The notes beneath the pieces are model-generated. The model saw only the letters and a list, made by a program, of their open reading frames with translations, did no database searches and was not told the DNA's origin. From Dactylis glomerata (taxonomy: Eukaryota > Streptophyta > Magnoliopsida > Poales > Poaceae): 64,000 nt of DNA. The stretch is from positions 15,980,922 to 16,044,921 of the forward strand of contig QXEO01000553.1 of NCBI GenBank assembly GCA_007115705.1, given 5' to 3'. Below, piece after piece: positions 45,929-57,795 of the stretch. The position numbers and the translations under genes were made by a program. Numbering within the stretch: the first letter of the stretch is position 1; each line of letters begins with the position of its first letter.

Positions 45929-47122
45929 TGAAGGAGATATGCCCTAGAGGCAAATAATAAAGTGTATTTTGTTGTCATATCTCATTTTTTCATAATATTA
46001 TATGTCATGCTATAACTATATTAAGCGGAAACATTAGTACAAGTGTGGCATATAAATAAACAGGTCCCTGGTTATCTCTAGGTTAACCAGCTCATGTGTC
46101 ATGTGATGATCAAGGTTTCTTGATCATGGGCAAATACGTCAATGAACATTGAGGTCATGTTTCGATATGATGGACACACACGCAAACACCGATATTGCGA
46201 TAAGATCAATCACAAGTTTCAACATCGCAATTAACTAAGAAACAAAGTAACCTAATCCTTAAACTATGAGGTCACATTTAATCACTACATCCAGAGGCTA
46301 CTTTGATTGCACCAACCGTCTCTACCGTAAAAGGACTGACTGAAAAGGTATCTCTTGGGTATGATAATGCGGTAGGTTGAGGCATGTGCACCAAGAGCGG
46401 GATTTGTCCATCCGCGTGACGGATAGATACTCTAGGCCCACTTGGTGATAGTTGCATCTACAAAGCTTGCAAGTGTGTGACTAGGTCACGGAGGATGCAA
46501 TGTCATGCATGAGTAAAAGACTTGTTGATAAGGAGGATGAACATGATATAATGATATTTCTGATATGACCTCAGACAAGATCTAGTGTCACGAGACAAAA
46601 GGAATGGGATACGATGTTTATGGATCAACGAAGAGCTTCGTGGAATGCATAGGGATCAGCACGGTTGTCCAGAACTGATTGTTGATCATTGATCGGAGAG
46701 GAGTCTCGATCATGTCTGGAGTATTCCCCGACCCATAGAGTGTCACACTTAAGGGTATACGATGCTTAGGGATAGATTTTGAATTATCAGAAATCAAAAA
46801 GAGTTAATCATAAATTTTCTGAGTGATATCAGAAGGGTTCCGGAGACATCAGAAATGTTCTAGACTTTATCAGAAATGTTCTGATGAAAGAATTATGCCG
46901 AGGGGATTGTTAATTAATGGGTTTAGTATTTAATTAAAGTAATTAAATATGAAAAGAGAACTAATTAGTAATTAAATAAAAGAAAATGGGAAAATACCTA
47001 ATGGGATAGGCCCATTGGGGAGGCCGGCCAGGCTGGCCAAGGGCCAAAGGGCCGGGCGCCCTAGGGTTTCCCCTAGGGACCGACAACAGATTGGTGGGGG
47101 CGGTGGCACCCTAGGGTTTCCC
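45929..47122 (+). mobile_element. Copia LTR, Angela/WIS-like, truncated by a second copy
   Basis: It starts TGAAGGAGATATGCCCTAGAGG, a typical Copia LTR start, and is collinear with the LTR at 47123-48925 until about two thirds of its length. At 47123 the start of the second LTR follows abruptly. The second element therefore inserted into this LTR; the rest of this LTR is not in the window. Confidence 0.75.
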
Positions 47123-48925
47123 TAAAGGAATTATGCCCTAGAGAAAAATAATAAAGGGTTTATTTCCATATTCCGAAGAGTTCATAATAAGTTTAATATT
47201 GTGCTATAATTGTGTCAGTCTGGAAACACCGACACATGTGTGGTAACAACCATAGTCCCTAGTATACCTCTATACTAGCTCATTGGTCAACTGATGATCA
47301 GTTTCCGGATCATGTGACAAATACATCAATTGACAATGAGGTTCATGCTATTGTGTAAATGTCATGATGGACATACCCAACATTATTATGTAACACCATC
47401 GTGTCACGATGTTCATGTTACAATAATAAGAAATGTTGTAACCTAATCCTTAGACCGTGAGATCGTATTTAATCACTACTTCTAGAGAAAGCTTTGATAG
47501 CATCAACCGTCACTTGGTAATACGATGACTGAAAATGTGTCACTTGGGTTTCTAATGGATTATGTTGAGGCGTATGCATCAAGAGTAGGATTTGTTCTTC
47601 CGCGTGATGGAAAGATACTCTGGGCCCACTAGGTGAGATTCATCCAATATTGCAACATGTGACTAGGTCACAGGGATGAAATATCACGAAATGAGTAAAT
47701 GGAAATGTCGGTAACAAGATTGAACTAGGTATGGAGATACCGACGATCAAACCTTGGACATTGCAAGTATCACAGAAAAAAGGAATAGGGCATCAATGTT
47801 TGCGGTAACGACAAAGTTCCTTCGTGGGAATACACAGGGATCATCACAGATGTCCAAATTTGATTGATGATCATTTACCGGAGAGGAGTCTCGGTAATGT
47901 ATGGAGTATTCTCGAACCGTAGGGTAACATAATTAAAGGTGCGATGACATTAAGATGTTTCTGGAATTGTCAAAGAGTTGATAGGAGGAAACCGGAAAAG
48001 TTCCGCGGAGACCCAAAAGTTGTTCGGAGGGTTCCGGAAGGAGTTTCAGAGCAATGAGGGTTTAATAAATAAGTAATTAATATTAATTAATGGAATTAAT
48101 GTTAAATATATTGATTAATTTAATAGATAAAGTCAGCACACCCTAATGGGCCTCTCCCGGAGGGAAACCCAATGGGTGGCCAAGAAAGGGAACCCTAGAT
48201 GGGCCCTAAGGGGCCCATGCGCCCGGGGAAACCCTAGGGCTAGTGTTTGGGGCGCCCTAGGGCTGCCCCTTCCCATACTTGGCCGTGGCCCCTCCCAGAT
48301 TGGATCTAGTAGGTGGGGGCGCACCTGGAAGAGTTGGTGGGGGGGGGTAAGGTCTCCCCCCATCTGCCTATATAACCCCCCCTAGAGGAGAGTTTGACAC
48401 AAGTGGATTGAGGGAGTTCCTAGAAGAGCTCTCATCTCCTCTCCCCTATGCGCCACCTCGCTTTCTCTCTTCTTCCTTGATTCTCTCCCACGTTTGGAGC
48501 TGCGCCAGTGAGTTAGAGGATACTCCACATACCAGACGCCGTCAGGCTGCCAGATTTCTAGTCCAAATACTTCTTCTTCCGCTGCTCTGCTGGACTGGAT
48601 CTGGAAGGAGTCATGGTGCACCGTACGTGTGCGAGTACTACGAGGTACTACACGTGCGACACTATGTCGGTGCACTGGTGTTGTCACACTGGCGTCATGG
48701 TGCCATGGCATTGTGGCGTTGTTATGTCAAGATCTTTACAACCTTGAGGTCAGCCACATCATCTTCATCGTCAACGCTTGTGCGAGAGTGTAATCCCCGC
48801 GTTCATTCTACGAGGGTACGTATATGAGTCTTTATTAATCGTTACAACATTACTATATAGATAGATCTGGGCAATTCGGAGTTCTGTATGTAATAAATTT
48901 TTATTATTTGCACCGAACCCCAACA
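47123..48925 (+). mobile_element. 5' LTR of a decayed Angela/WIS-like Copia element
   Basis: About 1.8 kb, from TAAAGGAATTATGCCCTAGAG (TG decayed to TA) to CCCAACA. TATATAA at 48369-48375 is its promoter box. A primer binding site follows directly. Frames inside it (48133-48827) are not genes. Confidence 0.78.
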
Positions 48926-48926
48926 G

Positions 48927-48939
48927 TGTTATCAGAGCC
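48927..48939 (+). promoter_or_regulatory. Primer binding site of the Copia element
   Basis: TGTTATCAGAGCC, one mismatch from the Met-tRNA site TGGTATCAGAGCC, one base after the LTR. Confidence 0.75.
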
Positions 48940-51657
48940 AAATCTATGCATAGTATGCTTGTACGATTAGAACACATAGCAATATGTGGGTGTTGATCAT
49001 CTTATTGTTACCCTCCAACGTGTATTCATTTATATCTGTGGCATATTTGGATTGAAGCGGCCCGTGACCGACCTTACGTGTTTCACGCGAGACTGGTTCC
49101 TCGACTGACATATGGCTTGCACCGTATAAAAGTGGCTAGTTGGGTGTCTGCTTCTCCAACTATAGTGGATATGGAATCTACAACGGAGAGCCCTTAACGG
49201 TTACTTAAAGCAACAATGTGTTAATCAATGTTGTGGTTTCATGTTTGTAGGTAAAAAAGGTTCTTGTGCGAAAGCCCTAGAAACCATGTAAAACATGCAA
49301 AAGATAAAAGTAGAGCATCTAACTTGGTTTTGCAGTGGGGGTGTGTGATGTGATATGGTCAATACGGTAAGTTGCGTGAAATTGCCGGAGGCTTCACGAC
49401 GATGGCGCCATGGACTTGGCGCCACACAGGTGCAAGGATGAAGATCATGTCGGAGGGCTCGATGGAGATCAAGCGCGTCGATGATGAACCATATCATATC
49501 ACACATTATTTACATTTGATGTTATTGTGTGAATCTTATTCGTGCTAGTATTTAGATACATGATGGTAGCATAGAATAAGATAATCCCTATAAAATGCCA
49601 AAGAAATGTGTTCTCCCTTAGTGAAGCAATCGCCACAAAGTTCTTAGTTATGAAGCCGACCATGACGATCGGGGGCTAGACATATCGAAGTTCACATAAG
49701 GTATGGATACAAGTAATGTATGTGTTACGCATACACTAAGGTTGTTTTGGCTAGCCCTAGTATGTGTAGACATGGCCTCGGGAACACGAGATTGAAAGAT
49801 CGAGCATGGGTCACATGTATGTTGTGATTGACATACATTCTGTCTACCTTTGCAGTTATATCGCCTCACGTGACGATCGAGGGTGGTATAGTGAATTAGG
49901 ACCATGTAATCACTAGAAAATTTTAGGGATGTTGTTCTAAGTGGGAGTTCTACACAGTTAAAACTTGTTTAATAAAAATGAACATGGATTATTATGAACT
50001 TGGTTTTAATATCTTTGCAAATTTGTGTAGTTGAATATTCCACATCCGTTTTAGTCCTTTTATGCATAAAGAAAACTTAAAATTGACGGGTCAAAGTTTA
50101 TCATTTGTACCAAAGCATGAGGATTGTCCTAAATAGAAAAGATTAGCTCTGTGAGATAAAATAACTATTTAGGAGGTGCATCAGGGGTTTTGTGATCAAG
50201 AATGATAATAGTGATTATCATGATCGCGATGACAATTCTATAAAGTCTATTGCACCGTGCTTCATACAACGAAGTCAGAATCGTGGGAGTGTTCTTCAAA
50301 CACCAACTCATGTTAGATGGTTGTTGAACTTGAGGCGCTCTAGGCATCGCAAGCCGGAGTTATGAAGTATGGGTCAATGGACAAGTTATTTTCAATCGAG
50401 TTGGAAGAGAACATCTGCTTAAGAGTCGTATTGCAACCATGATAGGATTCTTGGGTGCCTCACCGACTAGGACTACTAGATGACAAATGAATTTGCGATA
50501 GATGGGGTGTTGTGTTGACTTCCTCCCATCTAAAAAGACATTGTGATAGGCTATATGCCATCAAGGGGAATCATTCACCTTCCGTGGATTATGGACTCGA
50601 TGGAGAACCATGAAAGTAGAACTAATAGCAGGGGAAATTTTCAAACCCAGAAATTTATATTTGATATACAAGTTATAAATGTTTCATGTTAAACACTTAG
50701 AGCAGATTTTGTGTATTCAACACAAATTCCCGTTTATTTGAAAACAAGACCTTCTGCGTAAGAATTACATGAAGGAGCTTATGGCGTGTGTTAATTGAAA
50801 TCAAGTTGTTGATGGCCATGAACACCGTACCTCCACATTTATCATCAAGATTAGTGATAGAATAAATTTTGTGATCAATAATGGTTGAGGACCTTATTTG
50901 TTTGTCTTGATTTTCGAGAGACAAAGTTATGGTCACATTATGATTATGAATTCATTATTCTTGTTTATCCTGGATAATTATGTAATGAGCATTTATAAAC
51001 ATTAAAAATAAATTATCCAAGCTAAATAATGATTTCATATTTAAATGACACTACTATTTGAAATTCATACTTCATAATTAAGTACTATGAAATTTCATAT
51101 TGATGAAATGTATTGTTGCTACATATTTTTGATCTTTAAACAATACAAATCATGTTTCGTTTGACGAAATGACTCAAACTCCACGATATGGAGATTACCC
51201 CTAAATTGTTGAGAACATACGGATGATTTCAACATAGGAAAAAGGATTGTACTTTAAACTATTAAATATTATATATATCGATGTATAGTATTTATACAAG
51301 TAGTGGATATCATTATTTCGTATTCTTTGTTAGAAATCCAAAGTAAATATTTGTATTTACAGGGGTTTGAATTCATTTGATGTGTTCAAAAGATTTTGGA
51401 AATGAAGAAATAATTATAATTAAGTCCTTGTGATTTTGATCAAAGTGACAAGATTATAAGTTGTGATTTTGGTGTAAGAATTTGTGGAAGTCGTTCTAAC
51501 AAATAAACACCCGGAACACTTCAATATATTGATGTGTGTTCTAAATCATAACTTGTTGGATATTATGTGATGCCAAATTATCTCCTATAGTGTTAGATTT
51601 ATCTTTTAAGAGCGATTTGTTAAAATAGCAAACACTTATTTTAATAAATAGGAAGCC
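48940..51657 (+). pseudogene. Decayed internal region of the Copia element, left part
   Basis: The leader matches the Angela/WIS leader I remember (GCGGCCCGTGACCGACCTTA at about 49059, CATGGCCTCGGGAACAC at about 49770, GTGGGAGTTC at about 49940). After about 50000 it should code for gag and pol, but it is AT-rich and so full of stops that no domain can be read with confidence. It continues at 57203 beyond the solo LTR. Confidence 0.65.
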
Positions 51658-54600
51658 CGTGGGGACCCCGGATTAGCCATCCGGAATACCCGATATGCAT
51701 ACAATTCACGATCCCATGATTAGTGTGTCGTGAATCCACATATCCGAGTTGATAACAGAATGACATCATCCTTTACAGTACCGAATAATATACTTACAAT
51801 TGGTCAAATGACCAAGCATGATATTGCCACGCATGGCAAGTCTACCACTAAGTAGCGGATACCAAGCAGCGTTGATGACCCGCGTCATGCCTACTACCCT
51901 ACAGGCAACTGACTGGGAGACGTTCCTAGTTCACATCAGCGTCGTCGTTCCCTCCATCGTCTTCCTCATAGCCTTCTTCATAGTCTGGCCAAGTTAATAG
52001 CCAGGGACAAAGCCGTGAGTACATTTTGGAATTGTACTCGCAAACCATCTAAGAGAAAGGTATTCATATGTTGTTTGGCTGTAGCAAGGGTGCCTTGGTT
52101 CAAAGTAGTTCTATACTAGCAAGTTCTCTTGTCGATATATCATGTCATACGACATCTCTATATCATAGTTTCTCTTGTCGATATAGCATGTCATACGACA
52201 TCTCTATATCATCATTAAAGAAAGTTTTTGTAAAAATTAATAACCGGAAAAGCTCTAGGAAAGGGGGAAACTCATTGGTAAGATAAGATCGGTGTTCAAT
52301 CAGACATGACCACCTTAAGTCATCGGCAGTACCCTACTCCGGACCACCATCGAACCACGGCAGTACCCTTCGAGTACTCCGTCATAAGGAAACTCCATTT
52401 TCTCAAAAACATTATTTATAAACCAAAACACGACACATGTTAAGTATGGCCATTCCAACCCTCCATGACCGAGGACTTGGCTATTCGAATAGATTACACT
52501 CTGCAGAGGTTGTACACTTTACCCATACCATCCGATAAATCCGTCGGGATACCACCACGGACCGTCATACACACGTATGCGGGATTCGGATAATCGATCA
52601 TAGCCTTCCATCTATCCACCTTAGTACGGGTGCCTACCCTGTGGAGTCTACCTCCCCGGCACGCCCCGACAGTTCCTCCTTCAGAGTGTAACTCCGGCTC
52701 CACGGCGGGAGAACCCAAGTGTCTTCCGGCGGCTCGGGATATGCCGTGATATGTGTTGACCCTCATTTGGTGTCAACCCGGATTCCGGGGTCCTACAAAC
52801 CCTTATATAGTGTGAGGCTCCCCGCACTAAAGCAAATAAACTTCAAACTAAGCCCCGTCCCATACCAGGGTAATGTGGTTGCACGGGAGTAATTGGTTTG
52901 GCGAACACTTATACACAATGTCATTTTTTAGAAATCCACCAACTCCTTCATCTCCCATGTCCAACTCCATGTTTATAAATCCATTTGAAAACATTTCAAT
53001 GGAGTAGCAACTACTCCAAGGTTTTCGAACACATTTTCGAAATCCTTCCTGAGAGTAATCCCAATCCTAGAGTTTTTGGCTCCACTACAAGTGTTCCAAA
53101 GACTTTGATGCTAATCATCAAGTCTCTAATGAGAGGGGTGTTAAATAGGTCACAAGGGGTGTCATCTCTATGGATGATATCAAGTCGACTTGTGGAGCTA
53201 AGTCGCCAACTATTGCTATCTTGAGAATAATAGCAATATAGAAAAACAATGTATAATAAGAAAAACAAGAGTAAAGCAATGCAAGGTGTAATAGTAGGAT
53301 TCAGATATGCAACAAGTAGATGGCTTGCCTTGAGTGGCTTGTCCCTGGTCTTCTTCCTTAAAATAAGTACTCAATGTGTTCCACTTCCTTCTTATGCATT
53401 CTTGAGGTAGTCCTCTTCCTCTCCGATGGCGTTCGAATCTAGCGTCGCAAAATGGAAGAAAAGCATTCAATCACCACACAAGCATGCAAAGGAACAAACA
53501 TTTAGCAAGGCATCTCAAACACACAACCAGAGAGTATCAGAAGCAAACAAGTAAGGAATCTGAACAAGATTCTATAGGAGTCTAATAGCAAGCTAAACTA
53601 TTAAACAAGGGGTATGTTATTTCTAGCAACAATACACCATTTCAAACCAAGCAATCATGCAAGTGCTAGAATGGGTCAGAAATCACTCCCAGCACATCAG
53701 TAGATAGATAACAAGTTTATGAACCCAACAAAGTTGGATTCACCTCAAAACACCTGGTGGTTAATTTTCTATGAATTTCTTAGCAACAATAATAGCTATA
53801 ACACTAGAATAATTCCCAGATATTCTCTGAGCATCAGAAAAATGCACCAGAGGATGTTCTGGAAAGCTCTTAATGAACACAAACCACACAAGTTGGTTTC
53901 ACACAAAAATTCTTAACCTACTGCAAATGATAAATAAAAACATACTAAATAATCTATTTGCCAAATTAAATACTACTGCAGATCTACAGCTCCTAAAATA
54001 CCAAACTCAGTGGGATGTGCAAACTAACACTTCATAGCCTCTCTAAAAATTGGATCTACAAAATTTCAGCTTGCAAAACTCAATATATGGATTTTTGATG
54101 GAAAAGTGACTAGTTTTGTCATTTAAAATACTATTAAATAAACAAGCAACTATTTTGCATGGGACTAGTACCAATGGCTAGATCTGTAAGTAAGTATAAC
54201 TCACAAATTTGAATCAGGCTAATCGGTCAAGTATTTAATTTTCTATGCAATTTACAAGCTTCCAGATCTAACCAAATTCTTAAACCGATTCCTAAAAAAA
54301 TAGCACGGGCCGAATTCTGAGTGCATCCAGGCCGCACCACGCTGGGCCGGCCCAGATCGGCTGCGGGAGCGGGCTGGAAGGCGCCCAGGCGAGCTGATGG
54401 GCCAGTCCCGCTGGTCAGCCGGCGCGGGGGCCGAAAGGGTATGGAGGAGCCTCGGCCACTCGATCAAGTTGTGATCGATGGCTCCAGGCCATCTCCTACC
54501 TCCAGCCATGGCGGATGGGGAGGAAACCCTAGATGGGTCGGGGGCTCACAGTGGCTCACCTATGGACGTTCTCTGGCGACGGTGACGGGTCGGGGTGACG

Positions 54601-57202
54601 CGGCTCTCCAAGGCGAGCTCACCGAGGGGCGGAACATCCGATTCTGAGCGCCGGGGTGCGGACCTGCATGCCGGTGACAAGGGGCTTCCATCGGGGTTGC
54701 AGGGGGTCGATGAACCAGCGTCCTTGGGTCAAAATAAGTGTAGATTTAGGTAGTTATGGACGGGGTAAGCATCTGCAAGCAGAAGGAGAGGGCAGAGAGG
54801 TTCCAGGTCATCGCCATTTTGCCCTCCTTCCCTGCAGATTGCAAATAGGGTTTCTCCCTTCCTCCTCCGTTTTAGCACAAGGGGCGGGTCTCTACGTTCT
54901 GGGAGGATAAGGTAAAGGTTGTGGGAACAAAATGAGGGGGCAGAGAGGGGTTGTGGGGTTCTGTGGCCGTATATATGGAGAGGTGGGGGTGTTAGGTCGG
55001 TTTGGGCTTGTGGGGCATAGGAAGGTGCTCTGGTTGGGTAGTAATGGCGGTGGGGAGAGTGAGAGGGGTCCAGGATGGTGTCTTGGTAGAGAAGGATCAG
55101 AGAGAGAGGTGAGAAGGGCTGTTGCAAGGTGTTTCTTAATTGTTGTCCAAGATTGGCATGGATCCCTTCCTCCTTCTTCGAAACACTACAAGACAAAGGA
55201 GAGAGGGTACTGCTATAGTAATTTTTGACCAGGGATATGTGATAGTGCTAGGGAGGTCAAGGTGGTGGTTTGGTGAAGTTTCAAATAATTTTGAATTAGC
55301 TAGGAATAGATATAGTGGTAATTTTATGCATGATGCAATTCTTGGATTATTGGCTAGTCTCATATGCACCAACCAATGGCATGCATAGATGGATTAGATG
55401 GGTGTGATTTGGTGAGATTAATAGTAGTGCCAATTTGGAAGATTTTATTAGGTAATAGGCAAGATCACCAAAAGTGAAATGTGAAGATTTGCCCAATACT
55501 ACTTGAGACAAGATTTTGAAAATTTGAAGATGAACCACTAGAGTTTTGGGTTTGTATGATTCTAACTTCATAGGAGAGCATGGTGGAGTTTCAACAAATT
55601 CATTTGATGAGGAAATATGCAAGAATGGCTTAGTTGACATTTCCATGCATTTTGGTTAATAGGAAGATAGAATAAGAAGGGGGTCTCATTAAATATATTT
55701 GTGATGAAAAAGAGATGATAGAAGGCATGAATAAAATTTACTAATGTTATTTGAGGAAGGTTTGGATTTATAGACAGAGTTGATGGTGGATGTTGGCAAG
55801 TGACCGAGAAGATTAAGGGAAAAAGAGAAGGGTGAAAATAGTTTTGACTAGGGTTCAAAACCACCCCACATAAATGGGTGGCATACCTCAAAATGAACAT
55901 GCAAGTGCATAGGTAGTTAGGGTAGATCAAAAATAAGAGGAATAGGTCATAGGATGGTCTCTGGACAATTTATCTTGAAATTTAAAAGTGTGAGCAAAAG
56001 TGCATCTGATAATAGTCAAATGGTCAGTGGTTTGATTAGGGTCAGAAACAGGATTAGAACAAGTAGCAGATGACCTCAAATGAATAAGTGGTAATGGAAG
56101 GAATGGAAGAACACATATCAAGGATGAATTCTATGGGTGGACATTTCCCTGGATAGAAAGTATGAGCTTAATACAAGTGTCTAAAAACTGAAACTGTTAA
56201 CAAGAGTGTAGATAGCCTGCACATAAGGTGCTTGATGAAATTTCTACAAGGAAATATTTTGCGAAAACTAAGAGGAGCTTCCTAAGATGGGATGTAGATG
56301 ATTCTAATAACACCATGGATGCTTTCCTCGGGCTAGTTTGATTAGTTTTAAAAATTCCTCAACAAGGGGCTCCTAATGTCTTATGGGAAGACTAAGACAC
56401 TAGAGTTAGGGCTTCAGGATTGAGAGGGAAAATAACAAGATAGGTTTCATTTTAAAGATAGAATGAAAATAACTTACTTGGGACAAAAATATTAATTGAT
56501 GGGTTTTGAATAGGTTAGGCCACAGGCCTACCTAGGGATCATATCCACACACAAGCAACTCATCAATGTCAAACAAAGTCACACAAAGTCAACTCACCAC
56601 ACAAGGTCAATCATTTGCAGCTAATCTAGCATCACCAGAAATAATGATTGAACAAGTGCTCAATGATGATCATGCCATGGTCAAGTAGAAAAGAGTTTCA
56701 AATAAAGGAGTAAAGCTTTTGTAGATTTTCTAGAAACTAGTGGAGACAAAGCATCTCCTTTAGAAAGTTTTCGTAAAGGTGTTTGAAATCCTTTTATAAA
56801 TATCAACAAAATATAAGTTTGTATAATAGTGGGACCACTCTACTTTGTAGGTCCAGGTAATTTTGTAAATACTTAGTTTTGATAAAAGCTTTGTCTCAAA
56901 GATAAATCTTGGCGCTTATTTTGGACAAATAAAATAATTTGAAAAAGGAGAGGTTGCCAAGATAATGGTTTTTGGAAAAATAGCTAGAAGCATAAAGGCA
57001 TGATCACAAGGGCACAAGGATTGTGTTGGTTCACAATAGTGTTCAACAAGCAACTCAAACAGTCATAATTAATCATAACAACCAAGACAAACAAGCAAGA
57101 AATAGTACTTCCATAGGTTTGCTAAAAAAAAGTTTTTGTTGGCCCTCATTTTTGCCTTACCAAACTCAGCTTAAGCAAGGTTACAAAAAGTGGGGTGTTA
57201 CA
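51658..57202 (-). mobile_element. Solo LTR of a T-like Gypsy family, reverse orientation
   Basis: 5,545 bp running on the minus strand from TGTAACACCCCACTTTTTG (complement of 57184-57202) to CCCCAC(G) at 51658. AAGCC occurs on both sides (51653-51657 and 57203-57207). There is no internal region, so the element recombined LTR to LTR. It shares the T-LTR layout, including the GC-rich block, two predicted introns and the acidic terminal exon, but is more diverged. The frames read inside it are not supported except the exon listed separately. Confidence 0.88.
51926..51984 (-). other. Terminal acidic exon of the LTR reading frame in the solo LTR
   Basis: On the minus strand, after GGCCAG, the 59-bp exon reads D-Y-E-E-G-Y-E-E-D-D-G-G-N-D-D-A-D-V-N and stops at TAG 51926-51928. 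The length equals that of the T copies. The corresponding exon 2 (near 53317-53420) has lost the acidic frame by an indel, so this copy is decaying. Exon 1 ends CCGCCCCTCG before GTGAGC (about 54631), like T. Confidence 0.35.
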
Positions 57203-57795
57203 AAGCCATAATACTATATGAGTTATAGTATGATCCATAGAAATTTTGAAGTTATACATGATAATTCAAAATTGATATGAATAAATCTTCACAGTGTGTC
57301 CTTATGTGTAATATGGATATGTCTTCCATAAACCAAAAGTACAAATTGTATTGCAAAGTTTTGGTGCAATCTAGAGAAAGAGTATTCTCGACAAGGGTGG
57401 TAAAAGAAAGAAAATAAAGGACCAAAATGAAGTTATTGACTTTATCTTGATAATGTCAGAATAGCGCAACGGAATATGTTCTGAAGCAAAGGTCTACATT
57501 AGAAGAAATAAAACTAATGATGAAGATCTTGTTATTTTCAATTGAAGTCCTTTATTGAAGAAAGTAGGATTCATGAATAATTTTGTGCATGTTCGCAAAA
57601 TTTAATTCATGATTTACTTGTCATGTTATTGGAACAAGACATGCTTATGAACTATGAAGAAAATATGGTGGACCTAAATGCGAGAAATGACTTGGAGTCA
57701 TGAAATCCTATTAAGTAAAATTGTTACTTAATTTGAAGTTACATTTAAGGTTGAAAAATAAGAGTACTTGATCTTATTAAGTGAAGTATTACTTA
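57203..57795 (+). pseudogene. Decayed Copia internal region, right part
   Basis: This resumes after the AAGCC duplication of the solo LTR and runs to the start of element E. It is AT-rich with frequent stops. It may derive from the Copia pol region, but no motif is secure. Confidence 0.45.

Noticed and set aside
48133..48827. Frames on both strands in the Copia LTR
   Set aside because: They cover the promoter and leader of the LTR; no conservation with the neighbouring LTR copy in frame.
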